Shown here: positions 14,054-19,065 of the stretch, one piece after another
Layout of the letters: each line of letters starts with the position of its first letter
How positions within the stretch are numbered: the first letter of the stretch is position 1
Assembly: GCA_005885085.1 (NCBI GenBank)
Contig: VAXY01000075.1
Location: 1 to 19,065, forward strand
DNA length: 19,065 bases
Source of the DNA: Actinomycetota bacterium
GTDB taxonomy: Bacteria > Actinomycetota > Thermoleophilia > Gaiellales > Gaiellaceae
Reading direction: 5' to 3'
Program-made: the position numbers and the translations under genes
The notes under the pieces: generated by a model
Told to the model about the DNA's origin: nothing
Seen by the model: the letters and a program-made list of their open reading frames with translations, nothing else
Database searches by the model: none

Positions 14054-14371
14054 ATGACGACCTTCTTCCACGCCTGGCGGCGCCGCCAAGCGAGCCGTCA
14101 GGCTGCCGAGTGGCTGGAAGAACGCACCGCTGCGCGCCTCGCGGTTGCAGACGTGCCGCCCGAACTCCGCGACGACGTCCGCCGTGCAGTGGACACGCTG
14201 ATCGAAGGCGCAGACGGCGACGTCGAACCGGCGCTGCAGGAGCTCTGGGATCTCCTCGACGATCATCCCGAGCTCCGCGAACGCTTCGCCCGCCTCCAGG
14301 TCGTCGCGGACGCCATCGACTTCCTGAAACAACGGACCGACCCGAGCTCCACAAAAAGAGCCGGAAGCTAA
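14054..14371 (+). CDS. Small helical protein of unknown function, divergent from tilS
   Basis: I do not recognise a family. The 105-aa product is charged and looks all-helical: 'FFHAWRRRQASRQAAEWLEE', 'VPPELRDDVRRAVDTLIE', 'VEPALQELWDLLDDHPELRE' and 'LQVVADAIDFLKQ'. There is no signal peptide or membrane segment, so it is probably cytoplasmic. Third codon positions are overwhelmingly G or C in this frame, which supports real coding. The ATG at 14054 has a GGA directly before it; an in-frame ATG at 14018 (GAGGG next to it) would add 12 residues of less protein-like sequence. The frame upstream of that is antisense to tilS and is rejected. It points away from tilS with about 60 bases between starts. 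The stop TAA lies inside a hairpin shared with the convergent gene. Confidence 0.6.
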   Translation: MTTFFHAWRRRQASRQAAEWLEERTAARLAVADVPPELRDDVRRAVDTLIEGADGDVEPALQELWDLLDDHPELRERFARLQVVADAIDFLKQRTDPSSTKRAGS

Positions 14372-14390
14372 GGCAGGCGAACCCGCCTTA
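14369..14390 (-). terminator. UUCG-capped hairpin between convergent genes
   Basis: Minus strand: TAAGGCGGG, loop TTCG, CCTGCCTTA, a nine-pair stem with one G-U wobble and a stable UUCG-type loop, 20 bases after the stop of the 156-aa gene. On the + strand the same DNA gives an A-C mismatch and loop CGAA, so it is a weaker hairpin there. It starts at the TAA stop codon (14369-14371) of the + strand gene. No T-run follows, as is usual in GC-rich actinobacteria. It probably serves both genes, with the minus strand favoured. Confidence 0.6.
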
Positions 14391-14410
14391 CCCGGAGCGC
14401 CAGCTTTCGG

Positions 14411-14881
14411 TCAGAGCAAGGGCGAGACGTCGCAGCCGCGCTTCACCAAAGCCGGCTGGGCCTGCGCGAGCACGTCGTGGGCGAAGTTCGCGAGCCCGTA
14501 CGCGCGGTAGATGTACTTGCCCGGGTTGTGGTGATGCTCGTCGGCGCGGATCGCGCGGCCGTACTCGAGGAACATCGCGCGGAGGATCGCGCGCGTCTTC
14601 GACAGCGACGGGTCGCTCGGGCTCGTGCTGCCGAGGCCCGCGACCGCGGTCTGTGTCTCCTCGATCACATCGCCGGCCTTGGCGTCACCGTGGAGGTAGT
14701 CCTCCGAGAGCGAGCCGAGCGCGGCCATGTTCAGCTGCGCGGCGCCGATGAACTGCCGGTCGGTCGCCGAACACGTGTGCGCGACGGCAGCCCGGCCCTT
14801 TCCGCCGACGACAAGGACGAGCGAGCCCATGGCGAAGATCGCCAGAGCGAGTCCCGCAGCCGCAGTGAAGCGGGGCTTCAC
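14411..14881 (-). CDS. Exported or membrane-anchored helical protein of unknown function
   Basis: No family recognised. The 156-aa product has KPRF at its start and a hydrophobic segment (about residues 7-27, AAGLALAIFAMGSLVLVVGG) that fits a signal peptide or anchor. The rest is polar and mostly helical, with 'SATDRQFIGAAQLNMAALGS' after the signal and 'IRADEHHHNPGKYIYRAYGL' later. Two cysteines, one just after the signal (HTCSATD) and one near the end (KRGCDVS), could form a disulfide joining the two ends outside the cell. The GTG at 14881 is chosen because the signal follows directly. Four bases upstream of it stands a strong hairpin (14886-14916) and no Shine-Dalgarno site. Hairpins flank the gene on both sides, and the word GCTTTCGGTC occurs on both flanks. 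Confidence 0.7.
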   Translation of the reverse strand: MKPRFTAAAGLALAIFAMGSLVLVVGGKGRAAVAHTCSATDRQFIGAAQLNMAALGSLSEDYLHGDAKAGDVIEETQTAVAGLGSTSPSDPSLSKTRAILRAMFLEYGRAIRADEHHHNPGKYIYRAYGLANFAHDVLAQAQPALVKRGCDVSPLL

Positions 14882-14885
14882 AGTG

Positions 14886-14916
14886 CCAGTTTCGGCGGCT
14901 GCGCTGCCGAAACTGG
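14886..14916 (-). other. Strong hairpin immediately before the start of the 156-aa gene
   Basis: CCAGTTTCGGC (14886-14896) and GCCGAAACTGG (14906-14916) are perfect inverted repeats. The loop bases GGC/GCT extend the stem to 14 pairs (one G-T wobble) with a three-base loop. It ends four bases before the GTG start at 14881, so it occupies the place of a ribosome binding site. It could be a translational control structure, an operator, or a terminator for transcripts coming from the acetyltransferase gene. Confidence 0.6.
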
Positions 14917-14932
14917 ATCACTCGTTTGGGTT

Positions 14933-14963
14933 AACCGACCGAAAGCTTCGCTTTCGGTCGGTT
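14933..14963 (-). terminator. Perfect 14-bp stem hairpin downstream of the acetyltransferase gene
   Basis: AACCGACCGAAAGC (14933-14946) and GCTTTCGGTCGGTT (14950-14963) are exact inverted repeats around three bases. It lies about 70 bases downstream of the minus-strand acetyltransferase stop and is the most stable structure in the spacer. There is no strong T-run on either side. Its arm word GCTTTCGGTC recurs at 14403-14412. Best read as a rho-independent-like terminator, possibly part of a repeat family. Confidence 0.6.
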
Positions 14964-14970
14964 CGTGTAC

Positions 14971-15004
14971 GGCGCTTCGCGCGGAAACGCGCGCGGCGAA
15001 GCCC
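14971..15004 (-). other. GC-rich hairpin with GAAA-type loop
   Basis: GCGCG (14979-14983), loop GAAA, CGCGC (14988-14992) on the + strand, with an outer GCTTC/GAAGC stem (14974-14978 and 14998-15002) and a bulge between. It is the first structure after the acetyltransferase stop (15034), so it may be the primary terminator or an mRNA 3' stabiliser. Simple GC-richness could also produce it. Confidence 0.4.
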
Positions 15005-15033
15005 GCGCGCTCCGGCCCTGGGGGATGAAGCGG

Positions 15034-15822
15034 TCAGAAGATAAGGCTGCGATACGAGCCGTGGCGCTGCATCCCAATGCCTTCGTAGACCCGGATCGCC
15101 GGGGCGTTCTCGGGCCGTACGAACAGACAGACGGCTGGAACCGCGCGCAGCAGCAGGCGGCAGAGATCACGCATCCCGCGGTGCGCGTAGCCCTTGCTCC
15201 GCTCCGGCGGATCGACCCAGACCTGCTGCACCTGGACCGCGGAGGGCGTCCAGGCGGACGCCTCGGCTTTGAACAGGATCGCGCCGTCCTCGGCCCACAG
15301 CCACGAGCGGCCTTCTTCGATCTGCGATCGCGTCCGCCAGCGAAAGCCGTCGGGGTCGCGCTCCATCGGGTCGACGCCGATCTCCTCCTCGTGTGCCGCG
15401 GCGCACGCAGGCAGGAGCAGCTCGAAGTCGCGCTCGGTCGCCGCGCGCAGGCCCGTGTCGCCGGGTTCCGGCGGCTCCGAGATCGCATACACGGGCTGTC
15501 CGGGGCGGTCGTCGCGCGGTGCCCGCACCAACCCCGCCAGGTTCCGCCAGAGCTCGCTGACGGCGCGCTCGTCGCCGATGATCATGCGCGCGCGACCACG
15601 CGCAGCTGCCTTCGCGAAGCGACCGCAGTCCGCGCCCGAGGGAACGATGTTCGCACCGACGTGGCAGAGCGCGTCGAGCCGACCATCGTCCGCGAATGCG
15701 GCGAAGCGTCCGAGCCGGCGTCGCGCAACGTCCTCGAGAAAGACACGTTCGACCGGATCCTCGGCGCAGAACTCGAGGATCTGCTCGAGCGCCGGCTCGA
15801 ACGGCTCGCTCACGGACGGCAT
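15034..15822 (-). CDS. DUF4081 / GNAT-family N-acetyltransferase
   Basis: Predicted acetyl-CoA-dependent acetyltransferase of 262 aa, unknown substrate. About residues 1-110 match the layout of the DUF4081 N-terminal domain known from mycobacterial Rv2867c-type proteins ('DPVERVFLEDVARRR', 'GDERAVSELWRNL'). About 125-262 is a GNAT fold: 'LRAATERDFELLLPACAAAH', 'QVQQVWVDPPERSKGYAHRG' (strand 4 plus the acetyl-CoA pyrophosphate loop, here RSKGYA), and 'FVRPENAPAIRVYEGIGM' (the usual Asn-x-x-Ala-Ile-x-x-Tyr-x-x-x-Gly end). The frame extends to 15894, but the ATG at 15822 begins family-like sequence (MPSVSEPFEP), and the longer version would overlap the divergent deoD. In mycobacteria the relative lies in the dxr-rseP-ispG region; here the neighbours are purine salvage genes. 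Confidence 0.85.
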   Translation of the reverse strand: MPSVSEPFEPALEQILEFCAEDPVERVFLEDVARRRLGRFAAFADDGRLDALCHVGANIVPSGADCGRFAKAAARGRARMIIGDERAVSELWRNLAGLVRAPRDDRPGQPVYAISEPPEPGDTGLRAATERDFELLLPACAAAHEEEIGVDPMERDPDGFRWRTRSQIEEGRSWLWAEDGAILFKAEASAWTPSAVQVQQVWVDPPERSKGYAHRGMRDLCRLLLRAVPAVCLFVRPENAPAIRVYEGIGMQRHGSYRSLIF

Positions 15823-15834
15823 CGTTTCACGGGT

Positions 15835-15840
15835 TAGGGT
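15835..15840 (+). promoter_or_regulatory. Candidate -10 box TAGGGT for deoD (leaderless)
   Basis: TAGGGT fits TAnnnT and ends eight bases before the deoD ATG at 15849, in the 26-base gap between divergent starts. The start codon lacks any Shine-Dalgarno sequence (upstream bases are TGCGCTCC), so a leaderless mRNA is plausible. Confidence 0.4.
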
Positions 15841-15848
15841 TGCGCTCC

Positions 15849-16568
15849 ATGCCGATCCACATTCGGGCCGAGCCGGGCGAGTACGCGGAGGCATGCCTCC
15901 TCCCCGGCGACCCGCTCCGCGCGAAGTACATCGCAGAGACCTACTTCGACGACGTGCAGCAGCTCAACTCCGAGCGTGGCCTGCTCGGCTACTCCGGCAC
16001 GTACGAGGGCAAGCCGGTCTCGGTCCAGGGCACAGGGATGGGATGCCCGGGCGCGACGATCGTCTTCGAGGAGCTGATCCAGCTCGGAGTCAAGAAGCTG
16101 CTGCGGGTCGGGACGTGCGGCGGCCTCCAGGCGCACCACGAGCTCGGCGACCTGATCGTCGCGCTGTCGGCCGTCGCGGACGATCGCACGGCCGACCATC
16201 TCGTCGGCGGTGAGCCGCACTGCCCGACGGCAAGCTGGGAGCTGATCCACGGCGCCGTCCATGCCGCCAAGGGGATCGACCAGGCGATGCATGTCGGGCC
16301 GATCGTCTCGAGCGACGTCTTCTACAACCCCGACGAGGGGCAGTACGAGCGCTGGTCGAAGCGCGGCGTGCTCGCGGTCGAGATGGAGGCGTCGGCGCTC
16401 TTCACGGTCGGCGCGCTGCGCGGGGTGCAGTCCGGCTGCCTGCTGACGGTGAGCGACATCGTCGTCGAAGGTGAGTTCAAGCGGATCACGGACGACCAAT
16501 TGCGCGGAGCGGTCGACCGGATGACGCGTGTCGCGCTCGCGACTGTCACCGCCGACAAAGACCACTGA
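15849..16568 (+). CDS. deoD: Purine nucleoside phosphorylase, DeoD type
   Basis: Splits purine (deoxy)nucleosides with phosphate into free base and (deoxy)ribose-1-phosphate, supplying bases to Hpt. The 239-aa length equals the E. coli enzyme. The start 'MPIHIRAEPGEYAEACLLPG' with 'DPLRAKYIAETYF' is very close to the E. coli layout, including the His near the N-terminus used by the neighbouring subunit of the hexamer. 'GTGMGCPGATIV' and 'LRVGTCGGLQ' bind phosphate, 'AVEMEASALF' binds ribose and base (Met-Glu pair), and 'LLTVSDIVVEG' carries the catalytic Asp. The frame is open upstream to 15696, but that overlaps the divergent gene and lacks family sequence. The kinase gene begins inside its stop codon. 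Confidence 0.95.
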   Translation: MPIHIRAEPGEYAEACLLPGDPLRAKYIAETYFDDVQQLNSERGLLGYSGTYEGKPVSVQGTGMGCPGATIVFEELIQLGVKKLLRVGTCGGLQAHHELGDLIVALSAVADDRTADHLVGGEPHCPTASWELIHGAVHAAKGIDQAMHVGPIVSSDVFYNPDEGQYERWSKRGVLAVEMEASALFTVGALRGVQSGCLLTVSDIVVEGEFKRITDDQLRGAVDRMTRVALATVTADKDH

Positions 16569-17467
16569 AGACCGTCTTCCTCGTCAATCCGGCGTCGGCG
16601 AACGGGTCGACGGGACGACGGTGGCCCGAGATCGCACATCGCGCGGCCGCCGCCGGGCTGACCGGCGACGCGCGTTTCTCGCGCGCGCCCGGAGAGCTGA
16701 CCGAGCTCGCGCGTGGTGCATTGGCTGACGGGGCGGAGCTGCTCGTGGTCGTCGGCGGCGACGGCTCCGTGAACGAGGTCGTCAACGGAATCGCGGGGCG
16801 GGACGAAGCCGAGATCGGCGTGATCGCGCGCGGCACGGGTTGGGACTTCGCGCGCTCGCTCACGCTCCCGCACTCACTCGACGAAGCGATCGCCGTCGCC
16901 CTCAACGGGCACATCCGCACGATCGACCTCGGCCGGGTCACGTACCGGGCCTGGTCGGGCGACGAGGCGCAGGCGTGGTTCGCGAACGTCGCCAGCACGG
17001 GCATGAGCGGGGCGATCGCGCAGAGGGCGAACGACACGAGCAAGGCGCTCGGCGGCAAGGTCTCCTACGTCTGGGCGACGCTCGGCGTCTTTGCGCGCTG
17101 GAGCAACAGCGAAGTCGCCGTCACAGTCGACGCCGAGAGCCGGCGCGCGCGGCTGCACGACGTCGTGGTCGCCAACGGCCCCTACTTCGGCGGCGGCATG
17201 AAGATCTGCCCGGACGCCGAGGTGGACGACGGCCTCTTCGACGTCCTCCTGATCGGGGACCTAACCAAACGCGACCTGCTCGTCACATTGCCGAAGACGT
17301 TCCGTGGGAGGCATCTCCCGCATCCGAAGGCCGAGCTCCTGCACGGCACGGTCGTGACCGTCGACGCACCGGAGCCGCTGCCTCTGCAGCTGGACGGCGA
17401 GCAGCCCGGCACGACACCAGCCCGTTTCGAGCTCGTCCCGCGGGCCCTGCGCCTGCGCGTTCCCTAG
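16565..17467 (+). CDS. Diacylglycerol/lipid kinase (DAGK/YegS family), apparent CTG start
   Basis: Predicted to phosphorylate a lipid such as diacylglycerol with ATP, recycling it into phospholipid synthesis. Read from CTG at 16565 the protein is 300 aa, normal for the family, and begins 'KTVFLVNPASANGSTGRRWP', the nucleotide-binding entry of DAGK proteins. Next come 'VVVGGDGSVNEVVNGI' (the GGDGT/S catalytic loop), 'GVIARGTGWDFARSL', 'VASTGMSGAI', 'VVANGPYFGGGMKICPDAEV' and a C-terminal 'PLPLQLDGE'. No ATG, GTG or TTG is in frame upstream. The first ordinary start, TTG at 16721, would drop 52 residues including the NPASANG motif. The CTG overlaps the deoD stop as CTGA, so coupled translation is likely. 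The stop shares a CTAG with the convergent coiled-coil gene. The exact lipid substrate is not certain. Confidence 0.88.
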   Translation: MKTVFLVNPASANGSTGRRWPEIAHRAAAAGLTGDARFSRAPGELTELARGALADGAELLVVVGGDGSVNEVVNGIAGRDEAEIGVIARGTGWDFARSLTLPHSLDEAIAVALNGHIRTIDLGRVTYRAWSGDEAQAWFANVASTGMSGAIAQRANDTSKALGGKVSYVWATLGVFARWSNSEVAVTVDAESRRARLHDVVVANGPYFGGGMKICPDAEVDDGLFDVLLIGDLTKRDLLVTLPKTFRGRHLPHPKAELLHGTVVTVDAPEPLPLQLDGEQPGTTPARFELVPRALRLRVP

Positions 17468-17757
17468 CTCGGGCTGCTCGGCTTCTGCGTGGTGGAGCGC
17501 TTCCTCGACGTCGACTTGCGCGTGCCTGTCGCGCCCTTGCCCTCGAGCTTGTCGAGTCGTCGCTCGACAGCCGTCAGCCGCTTTTCGAGCCCTTCGAGGC
17601 CACGCACTCGCTTCTGCAGGTCATCGACCCGGTCGCGGACCGTGTTCAGCGTCCCGAGCACACGGTCGGCGCCCGGAGCGTTGCCGATCCGCTGGATCGC
17701 CTCCTCGCCGGCGTCGGCGAGCCGCTCCACGAGGTTGCGTTGTCTGGGTTGGGTCAT
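17464..17757 (-). CDS. Small coiled-coil protein with basic Ser/Thr/Lys tail
   Basis: No named family. The 97-aa product has an amphipathic start ('NLVERLADAGEEAIQRIGN'), a heptad-rich coiled coil (about residues 35-72, 'VRDRVDDLQKRVRGLEGLEK' and on) and a basic low-complexity tail rich in Thr, Ser, Lys and Arg (KGATGTRKSTSRKRSTTQ). The build resembles phasin-like or DNA-associated small proteins, but I cannot tell which. An excellent AGGAGG (17763-17768) precedes the ATG by five bases, unlike most genes here, so strong translation is expected. It follows the large uncharacterised gene by 19 bases and is probably in one operon with it. Its TAG stop overlaps the kinase's TAG head-on. Confidence 0.75.
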   Translation of the reverse strand: MTQPRQRNLVERLADAGEEAIQRIGNAPGADRVLGTLNTVRDRVDDLQKRVRGLEGLEKRLTAVERRLDKLEGKGATGTRKSTSRKRSTTQKPSSPS

Positions 17758-17762
17758 TCGTT

Positions 17763-17768
17763 CCTCCT
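17763..17768 (-). promoter_or_regulatory. Strong ribosome binding site AGGAGG
   Basis: Perfect AGGAGG on the minus strand, five bases before the ATG at 17757 and within the 19-base spacer after the upstream gene. It fixes the start of the coiled-coil gene and is the strongest Shine-Dalgarno site in the window. Confidence 0.8.
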
Positions 17769-17776
17769 GATCGTGG

Positions 17777-19065
17777 TCAGCGAAGTCTTATTACCCGCCA
17801 GCTGAGGCGGTAGCAACCGTTCTTGTTGACCGGCGGACAGGTCGAGTCTGCCAGGCTGCCGTTTGCGCTGTGACGGCCAAGGCGGCCCGCGACGGCGACG
17901 TGCCCGGGCCTGTCGTCGCCTGCCGGATGCCCGAACTCGCGGCTGCGCGGGCATGGGTAGACGGCCCGGTCGTTGCTGGAGAAGGTCGGGAGCCCGAAAT
18001 CGCACTCGCGCGTGAACGCGGCGATGCGCCAGGAGCGGCCGCGCGGGACGTACAGATCGAGCGTCGTGCGCAGGCGCACGCGCTGTCCGTCGCGGACGTA
18101 GAGCACCAACGGCCGCACGTGGGTCCAGATCCCGCCGACGTCGACGTACAGCGCCCACTCGCCCGGGGCCCGCGAAACCTGGCCGAGCTGCGTCGTCTCG
18201 ACGCGGGCAGGGCAGTCCGGTCGAGTCAGCGTGCACGACGGATCCATCGCCCGCCGGACGAGCAGCTGCTCGAGCCGGACGCGTAGGTGGCGCGGCCGGA
18301 GTCGCACCGGTATCGGAGCCCAGCCGACGAAGACGTCGTACGCGAGCCGCACGGCCCTTCCGGAGGCCAGGCGGAGGGTCACGCGCACTCCGTCCCGGCT
18401 TAGTTTCAGGCTGGGCCGCCGCGCGGTGCTCGTGCTGCCGACGTCGACGAGCCGCGCCCTCAGCCGCGCCTGCCGGCTCGGGCGCGGCGGCGCCCGCAGC
18501 TCGAACGTCTTGGAGCCGGCGTCGTGGCACGCCTTGAAGGCCTGTTCGTCCCCCTTCGTCCGGTGCGCACAGTCGGCAATCACGCCGGCGGCCGTCTTCA
18601 CGTTCGAGTACCAGAGCGACGCCTCCGCCTCGCCGGTGGGACTCTGCGGCGAGAAGCGGCGTTCGACCCAGAGCGCACGCAGCGGGTGGAACTCGGTCCG
18701 CGCCCCGCCGCCGGCAAAGTGCTCGCAGTCCCACACCCATGAGCCGTACGCGCGCACCCGGTCGCCCTGCTCAGGCCACACGGCGAACGGGACGCCGACC
18801 TCTTCTCGTTCCATGTGCAGCCTCGCCGTCTCCTCTTCCCGGCCGGCGAAGTTGCCGCTGCGCGCGCTCGGATCGCCGCCGAGCAGGTACGTGTCTGCCG
18901 CATCGGGCCGGACGTTGACGTTCAGGTCGTACGCGTCGTGCGTGATCGGGTCGTCGACGGACGTGGGATGCGCGCCGAGCGGAGAGTCGTTGCCGGGGAC
19001 GGCGACACCGCTCATCCAGCGCGCCGGCGGGGGCGAGTCCGCGGTATTCGTCTCGCGATCGAAGA
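17777..19065 (-). CDS. Large uncharacterised protein, 5' end outside window
   Basis: I cannot name the family. The frame stays open beyond the ATG at 19015 to the window edge (residues DRETNTADSPPPARW precede it), so the true start lies outside and at least 428 aa are coded here. The N-terminal half has 'DLNVNVRPDAADTYLLGG', 'YGSWVWDCEHF', 'ARTEFHPLRALWV' and 'VIADCAHRTKGDEQAF', with Cys/His/Glu residues that could bind a metal or form disulfides. The middle (about residues 200-300 from 19015) alternates short strands and looks like beta-sandwich repeats. The C-terminal part has 'GEWALYVDVGGIWTHVRPL' and 'YVPRGRSWRIAAFTRECDFG', and ends 'NGCYRLSWRVIRLR'. Several cysteines and no evident membrane helix suggest an extracellular beta-rich protein. 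Co-transcribed with the coiled-coil gene. Confidence 0.8.
   Translation of the reverse strand, partial: FDRETNTADSPPPARWMSGVAVPGNDSPLGAHPTSVDDPITHDAYDLNVNVRPDAADTYLLGGDPSARSGNFAGREEETARLHMEREEVGVPFAVWPEQGDRVRAYGSWVWDCEHFAGGGARTEFHPLRALWVERRFSPQSPTGEAEASLWYSNVKTAAGVIADCAHRTKGDEQAFKACHDAGSKTFELRAPPRPSRQARLRARLVDVGSTSTARRPSLKLSRDGVRVTLRLASGRAVRLAYDVFVGWAPIPVRLRPRHLRVRLEQLLVRRAMDPSCTLTRPDCPARVETTQLGQVSRAPGEWALYVDVGGIWTHVRPLVLYVRDGQRVRLRTTLDLYVPRGRSWRIAAFTRECDFGLPTFSSNDRAVYPCPRSREFGHPAGDDRPGHVAVAGRLGRHSANGSLADSTCPPVNKNGCYRLSWRVIRLR

Noticed and set aside
13994..14332. N-terminal extension of tilS beyond the GTG at 13993
   Set aside because: TilS proteins begin shortly before the PP-loop; the extra 113 residues lie antisense to a better-supported gene.
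15823..15894. Longer start for the acetyltransferase
   Set aside because: It would overlap the divergent deoD start and adds 24 Arg/Pro-rich residues unlike the family.
1..19065. CRISPR array, toxin-antitoxin, restriction or other defence genes, tRNA/rRNA, transposase
   Set aside because: Looked for on both strands; no repeat-spacer pattern, nuclease or transposase motif or RNA gene fold could be supported.

Overview
The window is 19,065 bases of very GC-rich, gene-dense bacterial chromosome. Gene content and order suggest an actinobacterium. The tilS-hpt-ftsH and folP-folB-folK blocks are arranged as in many actinobacteria, and a DUF2469 protein, typical of that phylum, is present. The protein style (Ala/Arg/Pro-rich sequences, a 'GDKNHDHTGP' tail, GTG starts, few Shine-Dalgarno sites at first genes) points to a deep-branching soil lineage such as Thermoleophilia. 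That placement is inference, not proof. I see no rRNA, tRNA, CRISPR array, insertion sequence or phage gene.

Layout. The end of a tRNA-dihydrouridine synthase (bases 1-467, + strand) runs into a long minus-strand block. Read in transcription order this is folP, folB, (gap), folK, DUF2469, coaX, a GGDEF diguanylate cyclase, and a Pro/Ala-rich membrane-anchored protein (6364 down to 478). A secreted subtilisin-like protease on the + strand (3725-5230) lies between folB and folK. Divergent from folP is a two-gene ABC exporter (6383-9873) whose subunits look like a heterodimer with one degenerate ATP site. It converges on a second minus-strand block, tilS, hpt, ftsH and a DUF4396 membrane protein (13993 down to 9950). 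Next come two small uncharacterised genes that converge (14054-14881), a cluster of strong hairpins (14886-15004), a DUF4081/GNAT acetyltransferase (minus), and a + strand pair of purine nucleoside phosphorylase and a lipid/diacylglycerol kinase. The window ends with a minus-strand pair: a large uncharacterised protein that runs off the edge, followed by a small coiled-coil protein with a basic tail.

Function. Most of the region is housekeeping: folate synthesis (folP, folB, folK), coenzyme A synthesis (coaX), purine salvage (hpt, deoD), tRNA modification (dus, tilS) and membrane protein quality control (ftsH). The accessory layer is the subtilase inside the folate cluster, the exporter and DUF4396 gene in the ftsH-folP interval where many actinobacteria keep folE, the cyclase with an intact product-inhibition site, and several lineage-specific unknowns.

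For novelty, I do not see a convincing new defence or biosynthetic system. The most useful observations are two genes that appear to start with CTG, the hairpin cluster around a small exported unknown, the uncharacterised gene pair at the right edge, and recurring TAnnnT boxes 5-8 bases before start codons, which suggest leaderless transcripts.
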